DNA of 64,000 bases. It comes from Terrabacter sp. MAHUQ-38 (lineage in GTDB: Bacteria > Actinomycetota > Actinomycetes > Actinomycetales > Dermatophilaceae). The position numbers were made by a program, and so were the translations under genes. The stretch covers positions 434,001 through 498,000 of the forward strand of contig NZ_JACVCU010000002.1 in NCBI RefSeq assembly GCF_014518425.1, written 5' to 3'. Positions 41,945-49,053 of this stretch are shown here, in pieces (position 1 is the stretch's first letter; the number at the start of each line of letters is the position of its first letter). The notes under the pieces were generated by a model, which was not told the DNA's origin, did no database searches, and saw only the letters and a program-made list of their open reading frames with translations.

Positions 41945-43393
41945 TCAGGACTCGATGTTGGCCATCACGTGCTTGACGCGGGTGTAGTCCTCCAGTCCGT
42001 ACATGGACAGGTCCTTGCCGTAGCCGCTGTGCTTGAAACCCCCGTGCGGCATCTCGGCGACGACCGGGATGTGGGTGTTGATCCACACGCAGCCGAAGTC
42101 GAGCTTCTTGCTCATGCGCATGGCCTTGCCGAAGTCGCGCGTCCACACGCTCGAGGCCAGGCCGTACTGGACACCGTTGGCCCAGGCGAGGGCCTCGGCC
42201 TCGTCGCTGAACTGCTGCACGGTGATGACCGGGCCGAAGATCTCGGTCTGGATCTGTTCGTCGTCCTGGCGCAGGCCGGCGAGGACGGTGGGCTCGAAGA
42301 AGTAGCCTTCGCCGAGACCCTCGGCGCGGTGGCCGCCCGCGGCGATGCGCGCATGGTCGGGCAGCCGGTCGATCATGCCGCCGACGTGAGCGACCTGGTT
42401 CGGGTTGTTGACGGGGCCGAAGAGCGCGTCCGGGTCGTCGGGCCGGCCGACCTTCGCCGAGCCCTTCGCGTACTCGGCGAGCGCGGCGACGAAGTCGTCG
42501 TGGACCCGCGGCCCGGCGAGCACGCGGGTCGCAGCGGTGCAGTCCTGTCCGGCATTGAAGTATCCGCCGATGGCGATGCCCTCGACGGCCGCCTCGAGGT
42601 CCGCGTCGTCGAAGACGATGACCGGGGCCTTGCCACCGAGCTCGAGGTGGACGCGCTTGAGGTCGCGCGAGGCGCTCTCGGCGACCTGCATGCCCGCACG
42701 CACCGACCCGGTGATGGCGACGAGGGCCGGCGTCGGGTGCTCGACGAGCATGCGGCCCGTCTCCCGGTCACCGGTGATGACGTTGAAGGTGCCCTCGGGC
42801 AGGAACTCGGAGGCGAGCTCGGCGAGGAGAAGGGTCGTCTCCGGCGTCGTGTCCGACGGTTTGAGGACGACGGTGTTTCCCGCGGCCAGGGCCGGGGCGA
42901 TCTTCCACATCGCCATCATCATCGGGTAGTTCCACGGCGTGACCTGGCCGACGACGCCGATCGGCTCGCGCCTGATGAAGGACGTGTGACCCTTCATGTA
43001 CTCCCCCGCGGACTTGCCCTCCAGGACGCGGGCGGCACCGGCGAAGAACCGCAGCTGGTCGAGCATCGGAGGGATCTCCTCGCTCCGGGTCAGCGCGTGC
43101 GGCTTGCCGGTGTTCTCCCCCTCGAGGCGCACGAAGTCGTCGGCCCGGACCTCGATCGCGTCGGCGAACCTCAGCAGGGCTGCCTGGCGCTCGCCGGGGG
43201 TCGTGTCGCTCCACGTCTCGAACGCGGTGGACGCTGCGGCATACGCGCGGTCGACGTCGGACTGGCTGCTGACGGGGGCCTTGGCCACGACCTGCGCGGT
43301 GGACGGGTCGACGACGTCGGTCGTCGCGTCGCCGTCCGGGTCGACGTACTGGCCACCGATGAAGTTGCGGAGCTGGCGCGGCTGCGAAGTCAT
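41945..43393 (-). CDS. patD: Gamma-aminobutyraldehyde dehydrogenase (PatD/YdcW type)
   Basis: The 482-residue aldehyde dehydrogenase has VTPWNYPMMMAMWKIAPALA, VLKPSDTTPET, ITGSVRAGMQVAESA, catalytic Glu in HLELGGKAPVIVF and catalytic Cys in YFNAGQDCTAATRVL. It ends HGGFKHSGYGKDLSMYGLED. The GQDCTAATR and GYGKDLS forms are those of 4-aminobutanal dehydrogenases. It should oxidise 4-aminobutanal, made by the aminotransferase encoded at 44007, to GABA. It is divergent from the Lrp-type regulator gene, 113 bases away. Confidence 0.9.
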   Translation of the reverse strand: MTSQPRQLRNFIGGQYVDPDGDATTDVVDPSTAQVVAKAPVSSQSDVDRAYAAASTAFETWSDTTPGERQAALLRFADAIEVRADDFVRLEGENTGKPHALTRSEEIPPMLDQLRFFAGAARVLEGKSAGEYMKGHTSFIRREPIGVVGQVTPWNYPMMMAMWKIAPALAAGNTVVLKPSDTTPETTLLLAELASEFLPEGTFNVITGDRETGRMLVEHPTPALVAITGSVRAGMQVAESASRDLKRVHLELGGKAPVIVFDDADLEAAVEGIAIGGYFNAGQDCTAATRVLAGPRVHDDFVAALAEYAKGSAKVGRPDDPDALFGPVNNPNQVAHVGGMIDRLPDHARIAAGGHRAEGLGEGYFFEPTVLAGLRQDDEQIQTEIFGPVITVQQFSDEAEALAWANGVQYGLASSVWTRDFGKAMRMSKKLDFGCVWINTHIPVVAEMPHGGFKHSGYGKDLSMYGLEDYTRVKHVMANIES

Positions 43394-43506
43394 GCGGGAA
43401 TGCTAAACACATACCTTCGCAATCGTGAAGACTTGGCGCGATAAATCTTCGGAATCAGTTGTGCGGGGACTTGCCAACATCGCGTTCCACAGGTCACTAT
43501 CGGCGC
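43394..43506. promoter_or_regulatory. Divergent promoter/operator region for patD and the Lrp-type regulator
   Basis: This 113-base spacer is markedly AT-richer than its surroundings. It holds alternating half-sites CTTC (43415), GAAGA (43427) and TCTTC (43446), with ATAAATCTTC and a cgcaatcgtgaag-type motif. Lrp/AsnC proteins bind such degenerate AT-rich sites next to their own gene. Autoregulation and control of both sides of the locus are inferred. Confidence 0.5.
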
Positions 43507-44010
43507 ATGACGACCATCCGAGGCGTAGCCAACACCGGGGGCGACGGTGCCAAGAAGCCCTCGGTCAACCTCGACGACGTGAGCAAGACGATCATCGAGC
43601 TGCTCCAGCACGACGGTCGCAAGTCGTACGCCTCGATCGCGCAGCAGGTGGGGCTCTCCGAGGCCGCGGTGCGCCAGCGGGTGCAACGCCTGCTCGACGC
43701 CGACGTCATGCAGATCGTCGCCGTGACGGACCCGCTGCAGGTGGGGTTCCAGCGCCAGGCGATGGTGGGGCTGCGGGTGTCCGGTGACATGACGCCCGTC
43801 GCCGACGCGCTCAGCGAGATGGACGAGGTCTCGTACGTCGTCACCACGGCCGGCAGCTTCGACGTGCTGGCCGAGGTGGTCTGCGAGAACGACACCCACC
43901 TGCTCGATCTGCTCACGACCCGCATCCGCCCCCTCCCGGGTGTCACGGCCACTGAGACGTTCGTCTACCTGAAACTCAACAAACAGCTCTACAACTGGGG
44001 TACACGATGA
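43507..44010 (+). CDS. Lrp/AsnC-family transcriptional regulator
   Basis: The 167-residue protein has an N-terminal HTH (LDDVSKTIIELLQHDGRKSY, SIAQQVGLSEAAVRQRVQRL). A C-terminal RAM/AsnC ligand domain follows (DEVSYVVTTAGSFDVLAEVV, RIRPLPGVTATETFVYLKL). It sits at the hinge of the putrescine locus, divergent from patD and overlapping the aminotransferase start by four bases (ATGA). It probably senses an amino acid or polyamine-related ligand. The ATG at 43507 fits the family start. Confidence 0.93.
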   Translation: MTTIRGVANTGGDGAKKPSVNLDDVSKTIIELLQHDGRKSYASIAQQVGLSEAAVRQRVQRLLDADVMQIVAVTDPLQVGFQRQAMVGLRVSGDMTPVADALSEMDEVSYVVTTAGSFDVLAEVVCENDTHLLDLLTTRIRPLPGVTATETFVYLKLNKQLYNWGTR

Positions 44011-45446
44011 GCATCAACCCGAACCAGGTCTGGGAACCCACGTCTGACACCCGGACCCCGACCGGAGCCCTTCACTCGGAAGCCGCTCGCGACCACCTGT
44101 GGATGCACTTCACGCGCCACTCGGTGTTCGAGGAGAAGGAGGGCGGCGGACTCGGCCACTCGGTCCCCATCATCACCAGGGGCGAGGGCTGGAAGATCTG
44201 GGACGACCGAGGCAACGAATACATCGACGGCCTCGCCGGCCTCTTCGTCGTGCAGGTGGGCCACGGCCGCGAGGAGCTCGCCGAGGCAGCGGCCAAGCAG
44301 GCCAAGGAGCTCGCGTTCTTCCCGCTGTGGTCCTACGCCCACCCCCGGGCGATCGAGCTCGCCGAGCGCCTGGCCAGCCAAGCTCCCGGCGACCTCAACC
44401 GCGTCTTCTTCACGACGGGCGGCGGCGAGGCCGTCGAGACGGCCTGGAAGCTCGCCAAGCAGTACTTCAAGCTGACCGGCAAGCCGACGAAGCACAAGGT
44501 CATCTCGCGTGCGGTCGCCTACCACGGCACTCCCCAGGGGGCCCTGTCGATCACCGGCATCCCGGCTGCCAAGGAGATGTTCGAGCCGCTCGTGCCGGGC
44601 GCGCACAAGGTCCCGAACACCAACATGTACCGCGCCCCCGAGCACCTGCGCGACGACGAGAAGGCCTTCGGCCGTTGGGCCGCCGACCGCATCGCGGAGG
44701 CCATCGAGTTCGAGGGCCCAGACACGGTCGCCGCTGTCTTCCTCGAGCCCGTGCAGAACTCCGGCGGCTGCTTCCCGCCGCCTGCCGGCTACTTCGAGCG
44801 GGTCCGCGAGATCTGCGACGAGTACGACGTCCTGCTCGTGTCCGACGAGGTCATCTGCTCGTTCGGTCGCATCGGCTCGATGTTCGCGTGTGACGACTTC
44901 GACTACGTGCCCGACATGATCACGTGCGCCAAGGGCATGACGAGCGGCTACTCCCCCATCGGCGCGATGATCGCGAGCGACCGGCTGTTCGAGCCGTTCA
45001 AGCACGGCACGACGTACTTCCCGCACGGCTACACGTTCGGCGGCCACCCGGTGTCGGCCGCGGTCGCCATGGCCAACCTCGACATCTTCGAGCGGGAAGG
45101 CCTCAACGACCGCGTCAAGCAGAACGCGCCGGTCTTCAAGGCCACGCTCGACAAGCTGCTCGACCTGCCGCTCGTCGGTGACGTCCGTGGCGCCGGCTAC
45201 TTCTACGGCATCGAGCTCGTCAAGGACAAGGCCACCCGCGAGACGTTCAACGACGCCGAGTCCGAGCGGCTGTTGCGCGGCTTCCTCTCCAAGGCTCTCT
45301 TCGACGCCGGCCTCTACTGCCGTGCCGACGACCGGGGCGACCCCGTCATCCAGCTCGCCCCGCCGCTGATCACGGGCCCGGAGCAGTTCGACGACATCGA
45401 GTCGCGCCTCCGCTCGGTGCTGACGGAGGCCGAGAACCACCTATGA
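44007..45446 (+). CDS. Class III aminotransferase, probably putrescine-pyruvate type (SpuC-like)
   Basis: The 479-residue PLP enzyme has GKIWDD-type entry (EGWKIWDDRGNEYIDGLAGL), FFTTGGGEAVETAWKLAKQY, SRAVAYHGTPQGALS, VFLEPVQNSGGCFPPPAGYF, LLVSDEVICSFGRIG and the PLP Lys in MITCAKGMTSGYSPIGA. It resembles putrescine/omega-amino acid:pyruvate aminotransferases. In this locus it most likely converts putrescine to 4-aminobutanal. No separate GABA transaminase gene is seen, so it might also act on GABA. Translation is coupled to the Lrp-type gene. Confidence 0.88.
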   Translation: MSINPNQVWEPTSDTRTPTGALHSEAARDHLWMHFTRHSVFEEKEGGGLGHSVPIITRGEGWKIWDDRGNEYIDGLAGLFVVQVGHGREELAEAAAKQAKELAFFPLWSYAHPRAIELAERLASQAPGDLNRVFFTTGGGEAVETAWKLAKQYFKLTGKPTKHKVISRAVAYHGTPQGALSITGIPAAKEMFEPLVPGAHKVPNTNMYRAPEHLRDDEKAFGRWAADRIAEAIEFEGPDTVAAVFLEPVQNSGGCFPPPAGYFERVREICDEYDVLLVSDEVICSFGRIGSMFACDDFDYVPDMITCAKGMTSGYSPIGAMIASDRLFEPFKHGTTYFPHGYTFGGHPVSAAVAMANLDIFEREGLNDRVKQNAPVFKATLDKLLDLPLVGDVRGAGYFYGIELVKDKATRETFNDAESERLLRGFLSKALFDAGLYCRADDRGDPVIQLAPPLITGPEQFDDIESRLRSVLTEAENHL

Positions 45447-45471
45447 CCTGCGCCGCCGGACCACGGAGGGA

Positions 45472-45503
45472 GCACGAAGCCCCGTGCGCGGGTGGCTTCG
45501 TGC
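45472..45503 (+). terminator. Stem-loop after aminotransferase gene
   Basis: GCACGAAGCC pairs perfectly with GGCTTCGTGC around a 12-base loop, 26 bases after the aminotransferase stop. Outer GACCAC/GTGGTC can extend the structure past a bulge. T-tract absent. Likely terminator. Confidence 0.65.
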
Positions 45504-45588
45504 GTGGTCGGGCCCTCGGTGGAACGCCCGAACGGGCCGTTCGTTGGGTAGGTATCCGACAGTGCGACGCCGACGCAAGGAGAACGAC

Positions 45589-46239
45589 ATGGGATTCCTC
45601 GACAAGCTGCTCGGGCGCGAGCCACAGCAGCGCCCCAGCCAGACACCGACGGGCCAGCCCTATGCGGTGCCGCCGCCCCGGGGTGGCGCCTCGAGCGAGG
45701 ACGAGCGGGCCATCGCGCGCTACAAGTACCTCCTGCGCACGGCGGACCCGGAGGACATCGAGAAGGTGCACACGGAGGCGTTTGCCAAGCTGACGCCGGA
45801 GCAGCGCCAGATGGTGCTGCAGCGCCTCGACGAGGACCTTCCGGAGGGTGAGCGCCCACGCAGCGACCAGCCGGCCGACCTCGCCCGGAGCGCGACGAGG
45901 GCCGAGATGAGCCGGCCCGGCTACCTCCAGGGCGCGTTCGGCGGCGGACGCCCCGGCGGCATGGGCATGGGCGGCATGATCGCCGGCTCGATGCTCGGAA
46001 CCATCGCCGGCGTCGTCGTCGGGTCGGCCCTCGCCGACATGATGCTCGGCGGCTACGAGTCCTCCCCCGAGGCCCAGGAGGCCGGCGACGGAGGCGACGC
46101 GGGCGGCGATGCCGGAGGCGACGCGGGCGGCGATGCCGGCGGGGACGCCGGCGGGGACGCCGGCGGATCGGACTTCGGAGACTTCGGCGGCGGCGACTTC
46201 GGGGGCGACTTCGGGGGCGGCGACTTCGGCGGCTTCTGA
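45589..46239 (+). CDS. Small membrane-associated protein with Gly/Asp repeat tail
   Basis: The 216-residue protein starts MGFLDKLLGREPQQRPSQ, with AAGGAG six bases before the ATG. Residues ~40-90 are charged and helical (EDERAIARYKYLLRTADPED, FAKLTPEQRQMVLQRLDEDL). A Gly-rich hydrophobic segment follows (GGMGMGGMIAGSMLGTIAGV, then VVVGSALADMML). The tail is repetitive: GGDAGGDAGG units and then GDFGGGDFGG units to the end. The tail is encoded by direct DNA repeats and so may vary in length. It resembles Gly-rich-tailed actinobacterial proteins of unknown role. No function is assigned. Confidence 0.85.
   Translation: MGFLDKLLGREPQQRPSQTPTGQPYAVPPPRGGASSEDERAIARYKYLLRTADPEDIEKVHTEAFAKLTPEQRQMVLQRLDEDLPEGERPRSDQPADLARSATRAEMSRPGYLQGAFGGGRPGGMGMGGMIAGSMLGTIAGVVVGSALADMMLGGYESSPEAQEAGDGGDAGGDAGGDAGGDAGGDAGGDAGGSDFGDFGGGDFGGDFGGGDFGGF
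46091..46168 (+). repeat. Short in-frame tandem repeats coding Gly-Gly-Asp-Ala tail
   Basis: Units of 12-24 bases (GGCGACGCGGGCGGCGATGC-type, two near-exact 24-base copies, then GGGGACGCCGGC copies) encode the GGDA repeat at the end of the 45589 gene. All are multiples of three bases, so expansion or loss keeps the frame. Confidence 0.75.
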
Positions 46240-46291
46240 CCCCGCACGACCGCACCGGACGCGGCGTTCGGTTCCGACGGCTTCCGCCCCG

Positions 46292-46317
46292 GCGGCGCCT
46301 TCGGAAACGGGCGCCGC
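46292..46317 (+). terminator. Stem-loop after Gly/Asp-repeat gene
   Basis: GCGGCGCC pairs with GGCGCCGC around a 10-base loop, 53 bases after the stop at 46239. Eight-base perfect GC stem, no T-tract. Possible terminator before the VOC gene. Confidence 0.45.
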
Positions 46318-46416
46318 GTCCGCCGCGGCGCACGTCGGCAGGCTGTCGGTTTCGTCCAAGACGACGTGCCGCTCGCCTGCGAGGGTGGACCCACACCACC
46401 GACGAAAGGCGCCTCC

Positions 46417-46788
46417 ATGGCCATCGCTGCCCTCAAGATGCTCACCCTCGACAGCTCCGACGCGCGACGTGACGCCGCCTTCTGGTCGACCGTGCTCGGC
46501 TGGGACCTTGCCCACGTGCAGGACGAGTACGCCATGCTCTCCGGCCCCGGAGGTGTCGCGCTCGGTCTCGGGACGGTCGAGGACCACGAGCCACCGGCCT
46601 GGCCGAACGAGCGCGGCACGAAGCAGTTCCACCTCGACCTCGCGGTCGACGACCTCGACGCGGCGACCGACGAGTGCGTCGCGGCCGGCGCGACGCTGCC
46701 CGACGAGCAGCCCGGCGATACGTGGCGTGTGCTGCTCGACCCGAGCGGTCACCCGTTCTGTCTCACCCAGTCAGCCAACTGGGGCTGA
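46417..46788 (+). CDS. VOC-superfamily (glyoxalase/bleomycin-resistance-like) protein
   Basis: The 123-residue protein fits one VOC domain of paired beta-alpha-beta-beta-beta units: LKMLTLDSSDARRDAAFWST, LGLGTVEDHEPPAWPNERGT, QFHLDLAVDDLDAATDECVA and WRVLLDPSGHPFCLTQ. The His and Glu positions suit metal binding, but the enzyme class cannot be told. The ATG at 46417 is supported by GAAAGG eight bases upstream. It is convergent with the AEC carrier, with a 12-base tandem repeat spanning its stop. Confidence 0.88.
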   Translation: MAIAALKMLTLDSSDARRDAAFWSTVLGWDLAHVQDEYAMLSGPGGVALGLGTVEDHEPPAWPNERGTKQFHLDLAVDDLDAATDECVAAGATLPDEQPGDTWRVLLDPSGHPFCLTQSANWG

Positions 46789-46815
46789 GACCGGGGCTGA
46801 GACCGGGGCTCAGAC
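46781..46815. repeat. 12-base tandem repeat across VOC stop codon
   Basis: GGGGCTGAGACC occurs twice exactly (46781-46792, 46793-46804), and a third diverged copy, GGGGCTCAGAC, follows. The first copy contains the VOC stop codon and the last contains the AEC carrier stop on the other strand. It looks like a small slippage duplication between convergent genes. Confidence 0.7.
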
Positions 46816-47748
46816 GCCCGTGACCCAGTGGAAGAGGGCGGCAATGGCGAGGATCACGGGCACGGACGCGAAGGTGCTCACGAAGATGACGTCGCGAGCG
46901 AGGTTGACCTCGCGGCGGTAGTGGACGGCATACGTGAAGATGTTCTGGGCCGTCGGCAGCGCAGCTGTGACGACCACGGCGAACAGTGCCTCGCCGCGCA
47001 GCCCCAGCGCGAGGCCGATGCCCAGCGCGACAGCCGGCATGAGCAGGATCTTCAGCGCCACGATGGACCACACGTGGTCGGCGGACCGGCCGGCCGCGGG
47101 CCGCGGCCCACGGCGCAGGGAGATGCCGAACGCGACGAGCATGGACGGCACGGCCATCGCACCGAGCAGGTCGACGGGCCCCGCGACGACACGCGGCAGG
47201 TCGATGTCGAAGACGGCGATGAGCAGACCTGCGACTGCCCCGAGGGTGATCGGGTTGCTGAACATCCGCCGCAGGCTCCGACCGAGCCCCGGCGGCTCGC
47301 CGCGAGCGTCCCTGTCGAAGAGCGCCATGGAGAGCGGCGTGATGATGAGCAGCTGCATGAGCAGGGTCGGCGCCACCCATGCGACGTCACCGAGCACGTA
47401 GAGCGCGATGGGGATGCCGAGGTTGCCCGCGTTGACGTATGCCGCCGAGAGGCTCCCGACGAGACGTGACCCGAGCGTTCCTCCCGCCCAACGGAATCGG
47501 GCCACAAGTAGGTAGACGCCGACGATCACGGCGAAGCTGAGGAGAGAGGTGACGAGGTTCGCCGAGAGCACGGCGTCGAGTGAGGTGCGCTGCATGACGG
47601 TGAGCAGCAGGGCCGGCGACGCGACGTAGAACGCCAGACGGGAGAGGTTGACCTGCGCCGAGTCGTCGAGGATGCGCCGGTGCGCGAGGAGCCACCCGAC
47701 CGCGACGATGACCGCGATCGTCGCGAATCCCTCGAGCACCCCGACCAT
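46810..47748 (-). CDS. AEC-family (auxin efflux carrier-like) transporter
   Basis: The 312-residue protein has about ten hydrophobic segments in two similar halves. It starts MVGVLEGFATIAVIVAVGWL and has LSAAYVNAGNLGIPIALYVL, the conserved N-G-N-x-G motif of the PIN/AEC family. The second half includes GAMAVPSMLVAFGISLRRGP and VVVTAALPTAQNIFTYAVHY. Bacterial members move organic acids such as malate, or amino-acid derivatives. The substrate is not readable. It is convergent with the VOC gene. Confidence 0.9.
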   Translation of the reverse strand: MVGVLEGFATIAVIVAVGWLLAHRRILDDSAQVNLSRLAFYVASPALLLTVMQRTSLDAVLSANLVTSLLSFAVIVGVYLLVARFRWAGGTLGSRLVGSLSAAYVNAGNLGIPIALYVLGDVAWVAPTLLMQLLIITPLSMALFDRDARGEPPGLGRSLRRMFSNPITLGAVAGLLIAVFDIDLPRVVAGPVDLLGAMAVPSMLVAFGISLRRGPRPAAGRSADHVWSIVALKILLMPAVALGIGLALGLRGEALFAVVVTAALPTAQNIFTYAVHYRREVNLARDVIFVSTFASVPVILAIAALFHWVTGV

Positions 47749-47837
47749 GTCGCCGATCCTGTCAGCGCGTCGACCAGCAGCGTCACCGGGGTCCGATCCT
47801 CGATCACGGGCGATGACGGCGAGGCAGGATGGGGCGC

Positions 47838-48959
47838 ATGGAGATCGAGACGCTGCCCGAGTTCGACGACCACCTCGCGTCGGACGCGCCCCTGCGCGGG
47901 CTGCGGCTGCAGGACCTCGACCTCAGGGACTACGGCGAGCGCCTTGCGGCCCGGGGCGACCTCACCGGCCTGGTCGTCCTCGGCGGCACGGTGCCGGTGC
48001 CGGTGGCCGAGGTGTTGTTGCGCGGCGGAGCCATCCTCTTCCCCGGCGTCGCGGATGCCCCGGTCGACCCGTGGCGTGGCCTCTACCTTCCGTCCGACCT
48101 CTACGCCGGGATCGAGCACGGGTACGCGTCGACGCCCGACGCTCGCACGTACTCCTGGTTCGTCGACGCCAGGCTGCGCACCGACGCGTACTGCACGCTC
48201 GTGCGCGCCATCCACGACGACTCGGTCACGGACGAGCTCGACGAGTTCGTCGAGGGCCGCTCGGTCGTGGGCGTCATGGGCGGCCATGGGCTGCAACGGG
48301 GCTCGGAGTCGTATGCCGACGCCGCCCGGCTCGGTCACGTTCTCGCCGATGAGGGTCACCTCGTCGCCACCGGTGGCGGGCCCGGCGCCATGGAGGCGGC
48401 GAACCTCGGCGCCCTGTGTCGCAGCGCCGACGCCCTCGACGAGGCCGTGGCGCGCTTGGCGGCGGTGCCGAGCTTTCGTCCCGACGTCACGGCGTGGGCC
48501 GCGACAGGCCTTGCCGCACGTCGCGTCGTCGTCGGTGACGAGCCGTCGGCGTCCCCCGAGACGCTGGGCCCGTCGGCGCGCTCGCTCGGCATCCCCACAT
48601 GGTTCTACGGCCACGAGCCGTCCAACGTGTTCTGCGACGCCATCGCGAAGTACTTCTCCAACGCGATCCGGGAGGAGGGACTGCTCGCCCGGTCCAACGC
48701 GGGCATCGTCGTCCTCAACGGCGCGGCAGGCACGGTCCAGGAGATCTTCCAGGCCGTGACGCCGCTCTACTACGCGCCGGAGGGTGCGCGACTGTCGCCC
48801 CTCGTCCTCGTCGGCCGTCGCCACTGGACCGAGCGCGTCCCGGTCTGGCCCGCCCTCACGACGATCGCTGCCGGTCGTCCGATGGCCGGGGCCATCCATC
48901 TCGTCGACTCCGTCGACGAGGTCCTGCCCCTGCTGTCTCCGCCATCCGACCGCACCTGA
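47838..48959 (+). CDS. LOG-family (lysine-decarboxylase-like) protein, degenerate second motif
   Basis: The 373-residue protein contains a LOG/TIGR00730-type Rossmann core: VVGVMGGHGLQRGSESYADA, LVATGGGPGAMEAANLGALC and, where PGGxGTxxE is expected, VVLNGAAGTVQEIFQAVTPL. LOG enzymes release cytokinin-type bases from nucleotides. The changed PGG (NGA) and the extra ~130 N-terminal residues set this apart, so another nucleotide substrate is likely. The ATG at 47838 is preferred over 47829, because AGGA lies eight bases before it. Confidence 0.8.
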   Translation: MEIETLPEFDDHLASDAPLRGLRLQDLDLRDYGERLAARGDLTGLVVLGGTVPVPVAEVLLRGGAILFPGVADAPVDPWRGLYLPSDLYAGIEHGYASTPDARTYSWFVDARLRTDAYCTLVRAIHDDSVTDELDEFVEGRSVVGVMGGHGLQRGSESYADAARLGHVLADEGHLVATGGGPGAMEAANLGALCRSADALDEAVARLAAVPSFRPDVTAWAATGLAARRVVVGDEPSASPETLGPSARSLGIPTWFYGHEPSNVFCDAIAKYFSNAIREEGLLARSNAGIVVLNGAAGTVQEIFQAVTPLYYAPEGARLSPLVLVGRRHWTERVPVWPALTTIAAGRPMAGAIHLVDSVDEVLPLLSPPSDRT

Positions 48960-48976
48960 CGCCCACCGGACGCGAC

Positions 48977-49053
48977 CCCGCAACACACCGAGCAGCCTGC
49001 AACCCACCGGGGTCGGACGCCGGTGCGTTGCGGGCCTCCCGGTGTGTTGCGGG
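48977..49053. repeat. Fourfold inverted GCAACACACCG array between convergent genes
   Basis: Outer arms CCCGCAACACACCG (48977-48990) and CGGTGTGTTGCGGG (49040-49053) are perfect 14-base complements. Inner arms GCAACCCACCG (48999 onward) and CGGTGCGTTGC (49021-49031) pair with one mismatch and match the outer arms closely. The whole spacer between the LOG and CoA-ligase stops is this array. It may end both transcripts, but four copies of one motif suggest a REP-like repeat. Confidence 0.75.

Noticed and set aside
46091-46168. CRISPR-like repeat array
   Set aside because: Repeats are short, directly tandem, in frame and lack unique spacers; they encode a protein tail.
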